Shown here: positions 1 to 12,404 of the stretch, piece after piece
How positions within the stretch are numbered: position 1 is the first letter of the stretch
How the letters are laid out: each line of letters starts with the position of its first letter
Assembly: GCA_025769875.1 (NCBI GenBank)
Contig: JAGFNK010000175.1
Location: 1-64,000, forward strand
Direction: 5' to 3'
Source of the DNA: Russula earlei
Lineage: Eukaryota; Basidiomycota; Agaricomycetes; Russulales; Russulaceae
DNA: 64,000 nt
The notes under the pieces: model-generated
The model's database searches: none
What the model was told of the DNA's origin: nothing
The model's input: only the letters and a program-made list of their open reading frames with translations
Program-made: the position numbers and the translations under genes

Positions 1-422
1 CCCACGGACCGGGCGCTCCCGGCTCACGCGCGTCGTTCATGCGTCGGATCAGCCCGGACCGGCTCAGCTCAGATGCTGCAGCCTGCGTATGTTACAATGA
101 TAAGTTAATTGATGACAATCGGTAGCTACTAACAACTGATCCTTTATGATACAAGTTGGTAGTTATGATTACTTTGCTTAGAGACACTTTCGCGTATTTA
201 AGAGGCACTCAATTAGCTAGATCGCTTCAGTCTTGTCTTACACAATACTGAAGTGAGTACTTACTGTTTCCTATCTTATCTATCGCATCTAATCACGCGT
301 TGTAGATATCTTTGATAGGTATTACTGATTTACAGTCTTGTCTTACACAATACTGAAATATCTTTGATAGATCTTAAGGATCTTATCGCTTTTATCATAA
401 CCTGCGCCCATCTGCTTCAACA
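1..422 (+). repeat. 5' LTR of copia-1 (left end cut by window)
   Basis: These 422 bases are identical, base for base, to 4178-4599, so they are the 5' long terminal repeat of a Ty1/copia element whose first 67 bases lie outside the window. The LTR ends in CTTCAACA at 422 and is followed at once by a primer binding site. It contains two hairpins with the same loop (225-253 and 329-358). No substitution between the two LTRs was found over the whole visible length, which points to a recent insertion. Confidence 0.93.
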
Positions 423-434
423 GGTTATGGGCCC
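423..434 (+). promoter_or_regulatory. Primer binding site of copia-1 (half-tRNA, initiator Met)
   Basis: GGTTATGGGCCC directly follows the LTR end. Its complement, GGGCCCATAACC, holds a CAT in the middle, as in the anticodon stem-loop of initiator methionine tRNA. This matches the copia strategy in which an internal tRNA fragment, not the tRNA 3' end, primes reverse transcription. The same site in copia-2 (59809) supports the reading. Inference from complementarity; the host tRNA is not in the window. Confidence 0.6.
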
Positions 435-3400
435 TGACCGTGTCTAAATTCCAAAGGCGAAGATCAACACACAAGCTCATCATTTTTCCTCGATATACAT
501 CTCCCTTATTCAAGAGCCTCTGTTAATCAGACGACACCCTACTCCCTTGGTTTCTGGAGCCGAAGGATTGACGCGCGCGCTATCACGCGTCAGGGGTACT
601 GATTTATCTTCATTAATCCGGCAACAACCGCTCCATTAGCCCGGATTGGCAATCCACGTTTACCTAACATTTACTCACGGTACCCTCGCACCATGTTTAC
701 GTTCCCTCCCGAAATCTCGATCACTCGCTTGGTCATCTCGCTTACTGGCCATTACCCCACAATCATGAATAGTTATCGCGTGTCGCACATCACAGATGAT
801 AGTCTCTCCAGCAATACCACTTGGGACGCTGGGGGAGATCTCCCTTAGATGCACGCGCTCTTGAAATATACGTTCAGAAAGGTCACATTGGCTGTAACGA
901 AAAAAATTGTTTACTTGCAAGCTCAAGTGGGAGGAACTCAAACGCGCATACGGCGGCGTTGGATCAAATGTCAGCATTCATACTCATTCGTAGCCCTCAC
1001 AGGCACATTCCTAGACGACATACATCCGGCGTTCCCACAATTGCAACAATTAAACGATGCAAGAATCACTCTCCTAAACGACGACATACTCATATCGAAT
1101 CTCCTTATCACTTTCATATTCACTAAAGCGTTATCCGACGCTTACTCGGCTGTCGCGTCAAACAATTCTAGCCACCGGCGCTCCGATGGACCTTTCCCCG
1201 GTCGTCAGGCCGGCCTCTCCACCCTCACTTAATACAGACATTCCGATAAAGATAGACAACGCTACGTCCGAAACACAATGCAATTATTGCAACAAACTTG
1301 GGCACACACTCCGGACTATCGGAAGAGAAGGGAGAAGGCGACGAAAGACAAAGTGACAGGCACTGACAGGAACATCAGCGCGTACATAGTGGGCACTACT
1401 GCACTATCACCGAGGTATCGGACATCCGATGAAGATGAGATTCGGGTTTCCCTTTATGCGGTGGCTAGATCTTGATCGACCACGGAGCTACCCATTACAT
1501 TAGTCCGTTCCGGACTCCCGACTTCATTTATTGTGCTCCGGCCTCCAGATGCGTTACTCTGGGAGGTCTTGCAGTCATCAGACAGATCTGGACTGGATTG
1601 GTATCCGTCCTGCCAGCCGGAAGGAGTTGGAGATATTCTATTAACCCTCATAGACATCATACATGTACCGAAGGCCGATGCACGCGACTACTCAGTGTGC
1701 GCGCTACTTTGGAACGAGGGATGCATCACATACACTCAAGAGGGGTGTTCAAATTTACACATCAAAAGATTGGAAGATCGCGCAAATCTGGAGCACAATA
1801 TACTGTTCATCATATTCATTTCATAACTCCAGCTCTACACGCGCACAGAAGTGCCCTTTTCATTCCACATCTCGCATCAGCGCATGGAACATATGTTTCC
1901 ACCGCGCGTTAATCTACTACAGTGATTCTGGTACTCGGATCTCGCTTAGCGCTACGGATCACGATCAGTCATCTTGTCCGGGGTATGCACTCGGCTAGCA
2001 AGCTCGGCTAGCGAACGCGACTTCTTTTCTCGGCTGCCCCTTAGCGATCGGATCCTCGGCTACAAATTATCTACGGTACCTTAGCCAATCTGCTACATGC
2101 GAGATCAATTCGAGGCGCTAGCTATTGGGCAACACGCGCTCAGATCAGTCTTGGATCAGCGAGGAATCACACAGATTAACAATGCCAGATTTACCACAGG
2201 AGAACGGAGGAGCCGAAAGATAGACTGAGACCCTTGGAGACAACACGCGCTCACAGTTGCACGGCGCTGGTCTCACTCTCGGGTCCTGGAGCTAAATACT
2301 AACACTGCCATCCATATCTACAATCGGACTCCATCACGCATTTCTCAGTGGGTGCACACTTCATCCAGCTTCATCATTCCACGTCTTCAGATGTAGGGCG
2401 TATCTGCACACGCCTGACCGTCATAATCTTATCGTCGCGCGACAAGCGCAGACATACTGCTACTCAGGGGACATGTTACTAACACTGCTCCGCCTGCATA
2501 ATTCTTGGTCCTTACAGGATCGGTGATACTCAATGCCAAATTCACACAAACCAGTTGATTGCGCATCTCCGGAAACCCCATTAGACTCCCTACACACCAC
2601 ACTCACTTCACCTTACCCCGCATCACACAGCCAGATCCCCTCATTCCGCCTCACCGCACACAGCCTGTACATCATGCCAAACTCACTCGGCACCGTCGGG
2701 ACACTCCATCTGTTCCCCGCGTCCACTCTCATTTAGACATTCTGGGTCTTGCTCGCGTCCGCGTCCGAAATATCTCGGAGGGACTGCGCACGCAGATCCG
2801 AGAGGGCGCTTGTCGCATACGGCTCGGCTACAGCGGAATAGATCTAGAGGCTACATATCGGGAAAGCCCCCTTTATCGGAATCTGCCGACGGGTGGCAAG
2901 TCGCGTATCCATATGTGATCGGCGCACTTGCGTAAACTGGTACCTGGGATCTCAATGATCTTATTGATCTTATCAGCATGGGTGTGTTACGCACTGCAAA
3001 TCCGTCAAGAGATTTCGCACGCGCCTTCTAATTGCATAGGGGTTCACCCAAGTCGAAGGCATTGTAGTTGATGAAACCTTCTCACCAGTAGCCAGGTCCG
3101 AGTCTTAGCGACTCTTTATTAGCGTTGATCGCGCTATAGGATTGGGAGATCCGAAGACGTCCAGTCGGCGTCCCTCTTCGGCTCACTGGGTGATGAAGAT
3201 TAGATTCATTTGGAGCAACCGCAAGGTTTCATCACACCAAAAGCACTTATCTGGTCTTACACAGACCTATCGTACATGGGATTTACGCTCTCATGGAGTC
3301 CTTAGTGGCTCGCGTTCACTCGCACGCATTCTCATGCGGGCATATGTCATCGCCAAGACGCGGGGGGATCGCATTATCATTTTATCATTTCATCATTATC

Positions 3401-3809
3401 CTCTGTGTCGATGACGTTACTATCTTAGGCGAACTCTCACAGTTTCCACGCCCACCTCTGCGGGCATACACCTCACACATCTATCTTTGTCTACGCGCTA
3501 CGAGTTGACAGATCTAGGCGAGATCGCGTCATACCTCGGGATCTGCGTTTCACGCGATCGCTCGGCTAACACAGACATCGATCAATCAAGGTACATCTCG
3601 GATCGCTTCGGGATGGCGGATTCCACTCCGCTCCTGTAATCTCGGAGGTCTCACCTCGGGATGACGGACTTCCGCTCCGCTTCCAGCATTCCGCTCCAGT
3701 TCCGACGCTGGAAACGCAGTTGATCAAGCACTCCAGAGAAGCAACGCCTATATGAAGACTAGGCAATATCAGCGTTCTATTGGAAGCCTCCTCTATGTGC
3801 ACATCTGGA

Positions 3810-3965
3810 CGCGTTTACACACTTCCTTTGCAGTCTCTCGACTGTATGCTCACACGCGTTCACACACTTTCTCTTGCAGTCTCTCGACTGTGCGTTTACA
3901 CGCGTCCACACGCATTCACCCTCCCTCTTGGAGTCTTTCGACTCGCAGTCTCTGGACTCACCCAC
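3810..3965 (+). repeat. Degenerate minisatellite inside copia-1
   Basis: About three imperfect units of 45-55 bases carry the core GCAGTCTCTCGACTG and CACACGCGT. They lie just after the YQRSIGSLLYV motif, where coding for RNase H would be expected. The repeat may have replaced coding sequence by slippage. Confidence 0.5.
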
Positions 3966-4102
3966 TTTTCATTCATTTGCAGTCCTATCTTATCAGGACG
4001 TCTACGTATTGATGGTCCACTTCGCTGCACGCCCACACGCGACTCCAGTCTTTTGTGTCACTGGATCAGATCTTATCTCGCATCGACCGACTGTATCAAT
4101 CA

Positions 4103-4110
4103 CGGGGGGA
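4103..4110 (+). promoter_or_regulatory. Polypurine tract of copia-1
   Basis: CGGGGGGA lies directly before the TGTTGAGATT that starts the 3' LTR. This is the position of the plus-strand priming tract of LTR retrotransposons. Confidence 0.65.
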
Positions 4111-4599
4111 TGTTGAGATTACCACTGCTTTGGGCAGTCTGATGTAATCACAGCCCAGTCGCGTTAACGCGTCGGCTCCCACGGACCGGGCGCTCCCGGC
4201 TCACGCGCGTCGTTCATGCGTCGGATCAGCCCGGACCGGCTCAGCTCAGATGCTGCAGCCTGCGTATGTTACAATGATAAGTTAATTGATGACAATCGGT
4301 AGCTACTAACAACTGATCCTTTATGATACAAGTTGGTAGTTATGATTACTTTGCTTAGAGACACTTTCGCGTATTTAAGAGGCACTCAATTAGCTAGATC
4401 GCTTCAGTCTTGTCTTACACAATACTGAAGTGAGTACTTACTGTTTCCTATCTTATCTATCGCATCTAATCACGCGTTGTAGATATCTTTGATAGGTATT
4501 ACTGATTTACAGTCTTGTCTTACACAATACTGAAATATCTTTGATAGATCTTAAGGATCTTATCGCTTTTATCATAACCTGCGCCCATCTGCTTCAACA
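4111..4599 (+). repeat. 3' LTR of copia-1
   Basis: This 489-base LTR starts TGTTGA and ends TTCAACA. Bases 4178-4599 equal 1-422 exactly. It joins the reverse transcriptase frame of gypsy-A at 4600, so copia-1 landed in, or at the edge of, that element. The other target-site copy is outside the window. The hairpin pair seen in the 5' copy recurs here. Confidence 0.93.
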
Positions 4600-5533
4600 T
4601 TCTTTGCCTGCTAGGGCGTGTATTAGTTCCGGGATTGGGGGAAGTGGGTAGACGTTAGGTATTGTCCATTTATTTAGATTTCTATAGTCTTGTACTGGTC
4701 AAAATTTGCCATCTTTCTTTTTGATTAGGAAGAAACCGCTTGCATATGGCGAGTTAGATCTTCAAATCCATTTTAATCATAGATTTTGTTTGAGGAACTC
4801 TCCTTGTTCTTCCTTTTCCTTGGGTGAAAGAGGGTAGACTCTACAATTAATTGTCATGGGGGCATCAGGTTTGAGATCGATGGTGTGGTCCCATTTTCTA
4901 GGTCCAGGGAATCTTTCTGATTCTTGTTCCATAAAGACTTGGCCATAGGTGTGATATTGAGGGGGGACTATCTGTTGCCAGGTTAGTTGTTTTTGTTCAA
5001 CTTGTGATTCTGCTAATTGTTGAGCAATCGTAGTCTTTTGTAGTTGGGTTTGCATCTGAAGTTCATCATCTTCTTCCCATTGGGTGAGATCTTTTATCCA
5101 GTCTGGTGTTTCTTGGTCTCCAGATAGGACTACCCTTCCCATCAGCATCCCCTTAGTCCAGTTAATCTTAGGGTTCATGGATTTGAGGAAGGGGTATCCG
5201 AGGATTAGGTCATCTTGTCCAATATCTGCCATGAGGAATTGGTGTTTATTTCTTTGTCCTAGTAGTTTTAGTTCTAGGTCTACTGCCTGGTTGATTTTTC
5301 CTAAACGGTTAGGAGTGTTGTCGACATTCTTTACTGTCCTGGGTGTTGGTAGTTTTCGTATTTTCAATTGAAGTTCTTTTGTCAATCTTGGGGACATGAA
5401 ACATTTGGTTGCTCCACTGTCGATTAGTGCAACTTTCTTTTCAGCTTTCATAGTTCCAATGTACATTGTCAAGTTGACCTGCATTGACTTTTTGATAGTA
5501 TTGGAAACTCCTAATGCCCGAGCTATTCCCATT
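4600..5533 (-). pseudogene. gypsy-A protease and N-terminal reverse transcriptase
   Basis: On the minus strand this encodes an aspartic protease (active-site stretch ALIDSGATKCF, near 5410-5440), the protease-RT linker, and the start of a Ty3/gypsy reverse transcriptase (SPYASGFFLIKKKDGKF, PVQDYRNLN, YPLPPIPELI). The frame is broken by TGA at 4777-4779, 4762-4764 and 4699-4701, each where relatives have arginine. The RT stops at 4600 against copia-1, about 18 residues before the point where gypsy-B begins at 24374. Its upstream gag part lies beyond the LTR-E insertion (6506-8173). Confidence 0.85.
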
Positions 5534-6505
5534 ATGCTTATCAAGACTCACTGTTAAACTATCCAGTTCAAGAGTGAGGGATAAGCTTGAAGACGAGTTG
5601 ATAGACATCAAAGACCGCGTGGGCAAGGAGTAGAGTCCAGAGTAGTAACAAATACCAGAGAGGTATTGTTACTGTGAGAGTGGAGCAGTCATGCAGAGAA
5701 GAGGCCAGGATAGTCACAAGGGGACGGTCCTTAAAGGAGTATCCCAGGGATGGAGAGTGCCGTAAACAAATGGACAGTCTGAGGACTGTCCGCTACTTTA
5801 TTGAGCGCTTATATACTACAAGAGAACTGCTAAATAGAGAACAAGTCATAACCTTGTTATCAAGCACCATAGAGTGCTGAGTAAGAAGTCGGGGTGTGCT
5901 TACTGAGCATGCTCAGTCATGCTCAGTAAGCTGCTGAGTAAGAAGGCTTTTCCTGATGAGTAAGAGCTTTCATTGTCCACATGTTTGCTGTTCTAGTGCA
6001 CGTGCGAGCACCTGATTCATTTCCTGTTAGTTAGTTTAGGGCCGGTCATTTGAGGACTTGGAGTTTGGTTAGGGAATAGTGTTATCTTATAAGGCCCTTA
6101 TATAGCTCTATTAGGGTCCTTAGAGTCGACCCTAATACTTCTATTAAGGTCCTTAGTATTGCCTTATAGTTCATTCTATAGTTATTAGAGTTGGTCTAAT
6201 AACGTGTTGTAGAGTCTTTGATACCGGGTTAGTACCCCTTGTAGAGCACCTAGAGTCGTCCTAAAGGGTCCCTAGAAGGGCCCTAATACTGTCCTTTATT
6301 GCTAGAAGGGTTGCCATTAAGTGGGGCTTGCTGTATGTCGATTGTGCCGAGAATCGCTCGCGCAACAATGCACGCGCAATATTGTGGACACCTCTACTCA
6401 CCCCTTTTGCTCGTGTGAACAGGGTGACACCATAGAGGCTGGGTTTCCTCTTATAAGGAAGGGTCCTTCAAGGGCCCTCTCCAGAGAATGGTTCATGACA
6501 ATGCT
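5534..6505 (-). repeat. Solo LTR-E copy 1 with target duplication ATGCT
   Basis: The LTR proper is 5539-6500 (962 bases). It is flanked by ATGCT at 5534-5538 and 6501-6505. It interrupts gypsy-A between gag and protease: the minus-strand protein reads across if the LTR and one ATGCT are ignored. Two further copies lie at 28450-29413 and 32382-33346. The sense strand is minus, judged by the TATATAAG box. The terminal TGACA reads TGATA here, a single change. Only one LTR is present, so the full element was lost by LTR-LTR recombination. Confidence 0.92.
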
Positions 6506-8173
6506 CAGGCATCCAAAAAATCCTTTTCTCCCTCCTTTTCAACTTCTTCAGTCAGCATCCTAATAAATTCTTCTCTCTCCTTTTTAGAGAGAGCCTTTGC
6601 AGCCTTTGCGGCTTTGATGGTTGCATTTTCCTTGGACAATTTCGATGACAGAGGATTCAGATGTGGTTGCAGTTACCTCTGCTGTGCGTGCGTGTGTTGT
6701 CTCGCATTTTGGTTTCATGGGGCAGTCCCTGGAGAGGTGTCCCTGTTTTGAACAGTGGAAGCACCTGCCTTCAGCACAATGTTTTTTTTTATCGGCTTTG
6801 GTAAAGGCTTTGTGTGCTGCACTGGCGCTAGTGTCCATTGCATTCAGGTCACGAGGGGGGAGGCGTGCACATGGCATGGTGGCATTATTAGTGGTGTTGC
6901 TGCTCGTGCCCCAGGTGGAGAGACAAGCCCAGAGGCGATTCAGATTTGTATTGCGGTTGTGCATGTTGGCGTGATCGGTCAGGACCATGCATTTGCGCAT
7001 CCAAATGCAATGTTGCTTTTGTGCATCAGAGATCCATTCTTGGAATGTGACAGGGTCTTCCTGGCTGATAATGGCTTCAACCAGAGGTTTGGGGAGGCCG
7101 CATGCGAAAAGGTGCATGACCATAGGGTTGTCTGTGTGTAGGGACCCACGTTGTGCCAATAGTTCGAAGTTGGCTATGTATTCATCCAAGTTGTTATCTT
7201 TCATCTTGAGTTCATGAAGTTGGTCTTGTGCATGCTTGCATTTGGCATAGTTGGTAAATGCCCATCTGAATTGCTGTTCCATGGCCTGCCAGGCTGTCAA
7301 TCCAAAGGGGATCTCATCGGGGTCCATCATGACTTTTTCAAGCCATTCGTCCATGGCTTCGACCCAACCGTCTACGCAAGGTCCTTCCATCAGTGACAAG
7401 AAGTAGGCGCACTTCTTGATGGGATTTTGAGCAATTTTGCTGTTGAAGTTCATCCTCATGAAGCATTGGAAGGCTGTGAGGAATGTGTGGGTGCGTGTGC
7501 GGTTGCTGTTGAAAGTCTTTGGAGGGATGCCTTTGAGTTTGCTGTTGTCGGAGGGGCGTGTGTCACAGTTGTATGTGGCATGTGTGTTGTAGTCATGGGG
7601 GTCAGGGCTTGGAGGTTGTCTTCCGCATCCTCCAAAGCCTTGAAATAAGGCTGGTTGTGGAAAGGCTTGTGTTGTGCCAGCCGATGCGAGTTGTTGTGGA
7701 ACAGGTACTTCAGGCTCGTCGTCAGCAACTTGAACTGTTGACATGATGGGGGCTTCTTGCTCCATTGATTCTGCAGGTGCAGGTGTTGACTCACGAGTCA
7801 AGCGTGGCACCGGTTCTCCAGAAGCAATTAGTACATCCATGTCTAATCCTTCAAGAGGGTCAAATTTTAGTTCAAAGGTGGGGCGTGCAACATGGACAGC
7901 TGCAAAGTAATCTTTGTGTCGTTTGAGGTTGAACCACACTCCATAGAGTGTTCCAAGGGCTACTTTGGCTTGCTTGTAGGGTGCAAAGAAGCCAGTCCAT
8001 GGGGTGGGGTCTATTCCTAGTTTTCGGAACAAGGTATTCTGTCTGAATTGTTCTGGGACAAGGCTGATGTCGGCATCCGGGTTCAGTTTGAATGGGAGTC
8101 TCAGCTGTCCCAGTCCTTGAGTGGAAGGCTTTCCTTGGCCTTTATACCTCCAGTCTCTAGCCATAGAGGTCAT
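6506..8173 (-). CDS. gypsy-A Gag polyprotein (529-codon frame)
   Basis: An open frame from ATG 8173 to 6584 encodes the structural capsid-nucleocapsid protein of a Ty3/gypsy element. The N-terminal 200 residues are proline- and acid-rich. Residues about 230-430 carry the retrotransposon gag helical domain (for example FLTAFQCFMRMNF and WRAF-like stretches). A CCHC zinc knuckle, CFHCSKQGHLSRDC, lies near residues 470-484 and would bind RNA. A one-base shift near 6620 leads into the next frame (KKEREEFIRMLTEEV), which runs to the LTR-E insertion at 6505. In an intact copy this frame would continue into the protease, as a Gag-Pol fusion. Unlike the pol part, this frame has no internal TGA. Confidence 0.85.
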
Positions 8174-8262
8174 GTTTCAAGGAGAAATTGGTATATTCAG
8201 GGTGGATGTGTGAATATGTGTTTGGGGTCGAGGGTTCGAGAAGAGAGAGAAGCTTGTTCTAA

Positions 8263-8734
8263 TGTCACCGACTGGGGGCAGTGTTGCTGACAAATCAGTT
8301 CACGTGCGAGACAAGTGCAGGGAGTCGAGCGAGACACTAAGTCTTCATGAGTTTAGGGATCTCGGAGATGACAATGCTGAAGCAAAATAGGGACAATAGG
8401 TCTTCGCGTTCAAAGACTTAGAGGATTGAGATGCTTTCAGAGACAATTGCTTGAGTACTTGCAAGCCTACAAGATCCAAAGTGAGTATCCAGTGTATTTC
8501 ACAGAAGAACAAGCTTGAGGCTTGTTCTTGTCAAATAGCAGTCTTATATACATGTAGAATACTATATCAAATAGTATTCATAAGGCAACAACGAGGCGAT
8601 TGTGCTAGAACATGCAGGAAACAGGTGGTACAAATGAGGTAGAATGAGTCATAGAAACGTGCAGGAAACATGAGTCGTGTCTGGGTAGGCTTGCCCGGTT
8701 GCCAGTCCGGTCCGATGTACCGGTTCTTGTGACA
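8263..8734 (-). repeat. 5' LTR of gypsy-A
   Basis: On the minus strand it starts TGTCACAAGAACC at 8734 and ends GGTGACA at 8263 (472 bases). It matches the gypsy-B 3' LTR at 28025-29485 once the solo LTR inside that copy is removed. Many differences between the two are C/T or G/A changes at CpG. The target duplication is AAGGA (plus strand TCCTT, 8735-8739). The 89 bases 8174-8262 form the leader before gag. Confidence 0.85.
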
Positions 8735-8868
8735 TCCTTTGCAATGTATGCTTTGTTAGGAGGGAAGTTGATTGGGAACAGAGGTGGGTAGAGGGTACAA
8801 AGCGAAAGGGCTTTGTTGAGCTATTAACAGGATGATATATAGCCAAGGCCTGGCCTTAGTTCACAACA
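8735..8868 (-). repeat. 3' LTR of gypsy-C (LTR-C copy 1), 5' part only
   Basis: About 134 bases match 20830-20967 closely. They form the start of LTR-C, reading TGTTGTGAAC from 8868 on the minus strand. The LTR is cut at AAGGA by the insertion of gypsy-A. The matching 3' part, which starts with the same AAGGA, is found at 29486-30193 on the plus strand. A purine-rich tract (minus-strand AAGAGGGGATGAA, 8869-8882) lies just upstream and is probably the polypurine tract of gypsy-C. Confidence 0.8.
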
Positions 8869-8882
8869 TTCATCCCCTCTTT

Positions 8883-11748
8883 ATAGATCTGTTGCTCCTG
8901 CAATGGTTAAGGGTTCTTGGTTTCTTTGGATAAAAGAGTAGAGTTGATGGAGTGGTTTGCATAAGATGTTTCAGGGTCTGTTTCTCTGTGGAGGTTCTTT
9001 CTCTGCTTTATGGTTTATTCTTGGAATGGCTGTGGTTGATTGGGTGCAGGTAATTGCAGGGGGTCTTTGAATGATTTGTCAATGACAGGGGTTGAGATAA
9101 TTGTCAATGGAGGTCATGGTGTGTGTCTAAGTTTAGGGGATACCCCTGGTGGGAATTGCTTTAAGTGCTTTTGGGTATTTCTGATGAAACTCTTTGACTA
9201 GTAATTGTGCTTTAGATAGGTTAGATGCTGGTTCCCAGGTATTCTCTGCAGCAGTGTATCCTTTCCATTTTACTAAGTATTGAATCCCTTTGCGGTTTGG
9301 GGAAAGTCGAGAGCTTAAGATCTGTTCTACTTTGTATTGTTCTTCTCCTTTGACCAGTATAGGTGGTGGGTTTGAGAAGTTAGGACCATGGGCAGTGGTT
9401 TCTTTGTAAGGTTTAATCAGGGAATGATGAAAAACTGGGTGTATCTTCCAAGACCTTGGTAATTCTGAGGCGAACATTTACTGAATATGCTGTGATGACT
9501 TTGAATGGTCCATGACGTTGAGGGGCTAGTTTTGCTTTTGGGTGAGTGGTTTGTAGATTTGTGGCTTCCAACCATACTTGATCTCCTTCTTTAAAGTGAA
9601 ATGTTGGGGATTGAGGTCCTGATTGTTTCATGATTTCAGTTGCTCAATTTAGAGAGGCAGCTACTTCTTCTCTAAGTTGGTTTAGTCTCATGAGTCTTTC
9701 TTGGATCGAGGGGAACTTTGATGTAAAGGAGAGGGGTGGAGCAAATGTTGGGTTAAAGCTGTACCAGACCTCAAAAGGGGGTTTGTTTGTTGCACTGTGT
9801 TGTCTGGCATTATGTGCAAACTCCATAAAGGGAATTAGTTCTGCCCAATTGTCCACTTGGTAGTTGCAAAATATTTGTAGGTATTGTTCTAGTTCTTGGT
9901 TAACTCATTCTGTTTCTCCATCTGTCTGTGGGTGATATGCTGTGCTCAATGATACTTTGACATTTAATTTCTTCCATAGTTCTTGAGTAACCTTTGCTGC
10001 AAATTGAGGGCCTCTGTCTGATATTATTTGCACTGGAAGGCCTATTCTTCTCCAGACATTGTTCATGATCAGGTTTGCTGTTTCGTCTGCTGTGATTGTC
10101 TTGTGGCAAGGGGTAATGATGATTGCTTTGCTGAATTGATCTACCATGACTAAGAGGCTGTCAAAGCCTTGTGAAATTGGTAGGTCTGTGATAAAGTCCA
10201 TGGTAATGCTTTTCGATACTTCTCCGGCTGGTGTAATGGGTACAAGGGGTGTTTCTGTCTTTGGGTGGTTCTTTGTGCTTTGGCAAATTACACAACCTTC
10301 TACATAATTTTTGATGTAGGTTAGCATTCCTGGCCACCAATAGTTTCGACTGATTAGTTTGTAGGTTTTCCATTGACCCGGATGTCCCATGGCAAGAGAG
10401 TCATGGTGTAGTCTCAAAATCTTCTTTTGTAGGGTGTCATTGTTTGGGATGTAGACTTTTCCTTTGAATAATATTAATCCATCTTTGAGATTCCAGTCCT
10501 GTAGGCCTTTGGACAATTGTCTTGGTCCATTCTTTATAATGATTGCTAATGCATTAGATACTTCTGGGTCATAGTCTTTGCTAGATTGTAGTTGTTGTCG
10601 AAGGTCTTGATCAATTGGTTCTGTAGCAGAGGTGCATGTTGCTCTGATTTTAAAATATTTATCGTCAAGGAGTATCTTTCCATCATTTTCATTTTGTATC
10701 CCCTCTTTAAAGTCTGGCTGCCTGGACAGACCATCTGCTTTGATCATGGTTCCTGGGTGATGCGTGATAGTGAAGTCAAAATTGCTGAGAGGGAGTGCCC
10801 ATCGGGCCTGTCGCTGAGTGAGTTTCTGTTTCATCATGAAGTATGTCAAATTAAATTATTGTGGTCCGTCCACAACTCAATAGGGTGTGCTGTGCCTTCA
10901 AGGTAGTGTTGAAATTTCCAGAGGGATGAGACAATGGCAAGGAGTTCTTTATCATAGATCATGTAATTTCATTGTGCAGGGTCCAAGGACTTCAAAAAAT
11001 GGGCTACTGGGTGATATCTGTTAAATTTGTCAGGTTGTTCTAAAATTGAGCCAACTGCAAAGTCGCTTGCATCACAGATGAGTTGGAAGGGTTTAGTATG
11101 ATCAGGTAACATGAGGACTGGGGCTGTCATGAACACCTGGATTAATTTTCTAAATGCTTGTTCTTCATCATCTTCCCATTTGAAGGGGTGTTCTTTCTTG
11201 GTTAGATTAAACAAGGGTCATGCCATCCATGAGTATTGGTGGATAAATTGTTGATAGAAGTTGGCAAAATCCTAGAAATGCTTGTACTTCCGTAATGTTG
11301 GTTGAGTAGGCCACTTTGTAATGCCTATTAACTTGTCCCGGTCCATGGATATTCATCCTTGGGAGATATTGATGCCTAGGTAGCTAATAGAGGTTTGCCG
11401 AAAAGCACATTTCTCTGGTTTCAAGTATAACTCGTAGTCTTGGAGTGTCTTTAGAACCTTGTGTGTCCAGTCATCCAGTTCGTTCAGGGTCTGTGCCATG
11501 ATTAATATATCATCTAGATAAACCACCACTTGTTCAGTGGCAATGTATTCTGCTAGGATAGTGTTCATAAATCGTTGGAAAGTGGCTGGGGCATTGCAGA
11601 GACTGAATGTCATTATCAATGGTTCAAAGAGTCCTAATGGTGTCTTGAATGCTGTGAGGTGTTCATCACCCTCTCTTAGGTGAATATTGTTGTATCCCCA
11701 TCATACATCGAACTTGGTGAAGTATTGGGCTCCCTGGAGTTTGTCAAT
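8883..11748 (-). pseudogene. gypsy-C pol: RT (second half), RNase H, integrase, chromodomain
   Basis: Read on the minus strand from 11748 down, the order is: reverse transcriptase with the catalytic VVYLDDILI (near 11510-11535); RNase H region (KPFQLICDASDFAVGSILEQ, near 11060-11110); integrase zinc finger (LHHDSLAMGHPGQWK and GCVICQ) and core (TMDFITDLP, IISDRGPQFA, STAYHPQTDGETE); and a C-terminal chromodomain (YKVEQILSSR, YLVKWKGY, TWEP, 9170-9350). The chromodomain marks it as a chromovirus, which targets integration to modified chromatin. Frames are broken by TGA at 9644, 9905, 10969, 11218 and 11353, each at a place where arginine is expected, and by a few frameshifts (near 9477 and 10850). 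The first half of the RT lies at 14989 and beyond, across the TIR element. Confidence 0.9.
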
Positions 11749-11750
11749 TA

Positions 11751-12098
11751 TTGCCGTTTTCAGCGCACTTGGCGGAGTTTGAATTCCACCCAAATCAGCG
11801 CAGAAAACCCTCTCAAACATGCGGGGCGAATATCTCCCTCAAAACACCTTCAATTCACATAAAACTTATTGTCCCTGAATCGCCTAAATGAGGGCTAGGC
11901 AGCCCCATTGTTTTCATGAGATTTGAGTGAGAATTGGTGGAGCTGGTCTCAAGCCACCTCCACATATGTATTAGATGAATTACAACTCAAAATCACGGTC
12001 TATATCTATTATTTTTCCCTCATGTTGTACCCATGGGCTGTCTTGAGGCAGCCCCATAGTGTTTTTGACTCAAGCGTTGTGGTGTGCAACGTCGTTTC
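11751..12098 (+). repeat. Left terminal inverted repeat
   Basis: About 347 bases pair with 14640-14986 in inverted orientation at roughly 94 percent identity by eye. Several mismatches are CpG against TpG or CpA (for example CACGGTC against CATGGTC, and CAAGCG against CAAGTG). Confidence 0.88.
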
Positions 12099-12404
12099 CC
12101 TCATATCGTGTGACAGTAGCACGGTCATGTGCTGGGAAGGAGCCCCCCCAGGAAGTGCACACCTGAGCCCATGGGGCGGTGAAGTGTGTCCAAGAATGCA
12201 GAATGACTTCATAAGACTGAAGCTCCAAAGAGGAGGAGCACCTAGCGGGAACGCAAGAACACATTTGTTCATTCGACTGCACTGAGGTTCACACAGATGA
12301 TAAGGGAACAACAGGGCAACTTTATTCAACATGGTAGCAGATACAAGTTAGAACTAAGGCTAAGGGACAGGAAAAGCACAAAAGACAATCATATGAAAGG
12401 AAAT

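Larger units (their letters stand above)
423..4110 (+). pseudogene. copia-1 internal region, broken gag-pol
   Basis: This is the body between two identical LTRs. No long frame survives, but fragments of a Ty1/copia polyprotein appear in the expected order: a zinc-knuckle start CNYCNKLGH near 1279-1305 that lacks its last cysteine, a protease-like DHGATHYISP near 1475-1505, a reverse transcriptase LCVDDV near 3401-3418, and a YQRSIGSLLYV motif near 3768-3800 that normally lies near the RT/RNase H junction. At about 3.7 kb it is short for the family. The many frame changes suggest numerous small deletions. It cannot encode its own replication proteins, so a recent move would have needed proteins from another element. 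Confidence 0.75.

Noticed and set aside
11923..12285. Frames MSENWWSWSQATSTYVL in both inverted repeats
   Set aside because: The same frame occurs in both arms because the arms are inverted copies; there is no conserved motif or start context, so it is treated as non-coding.
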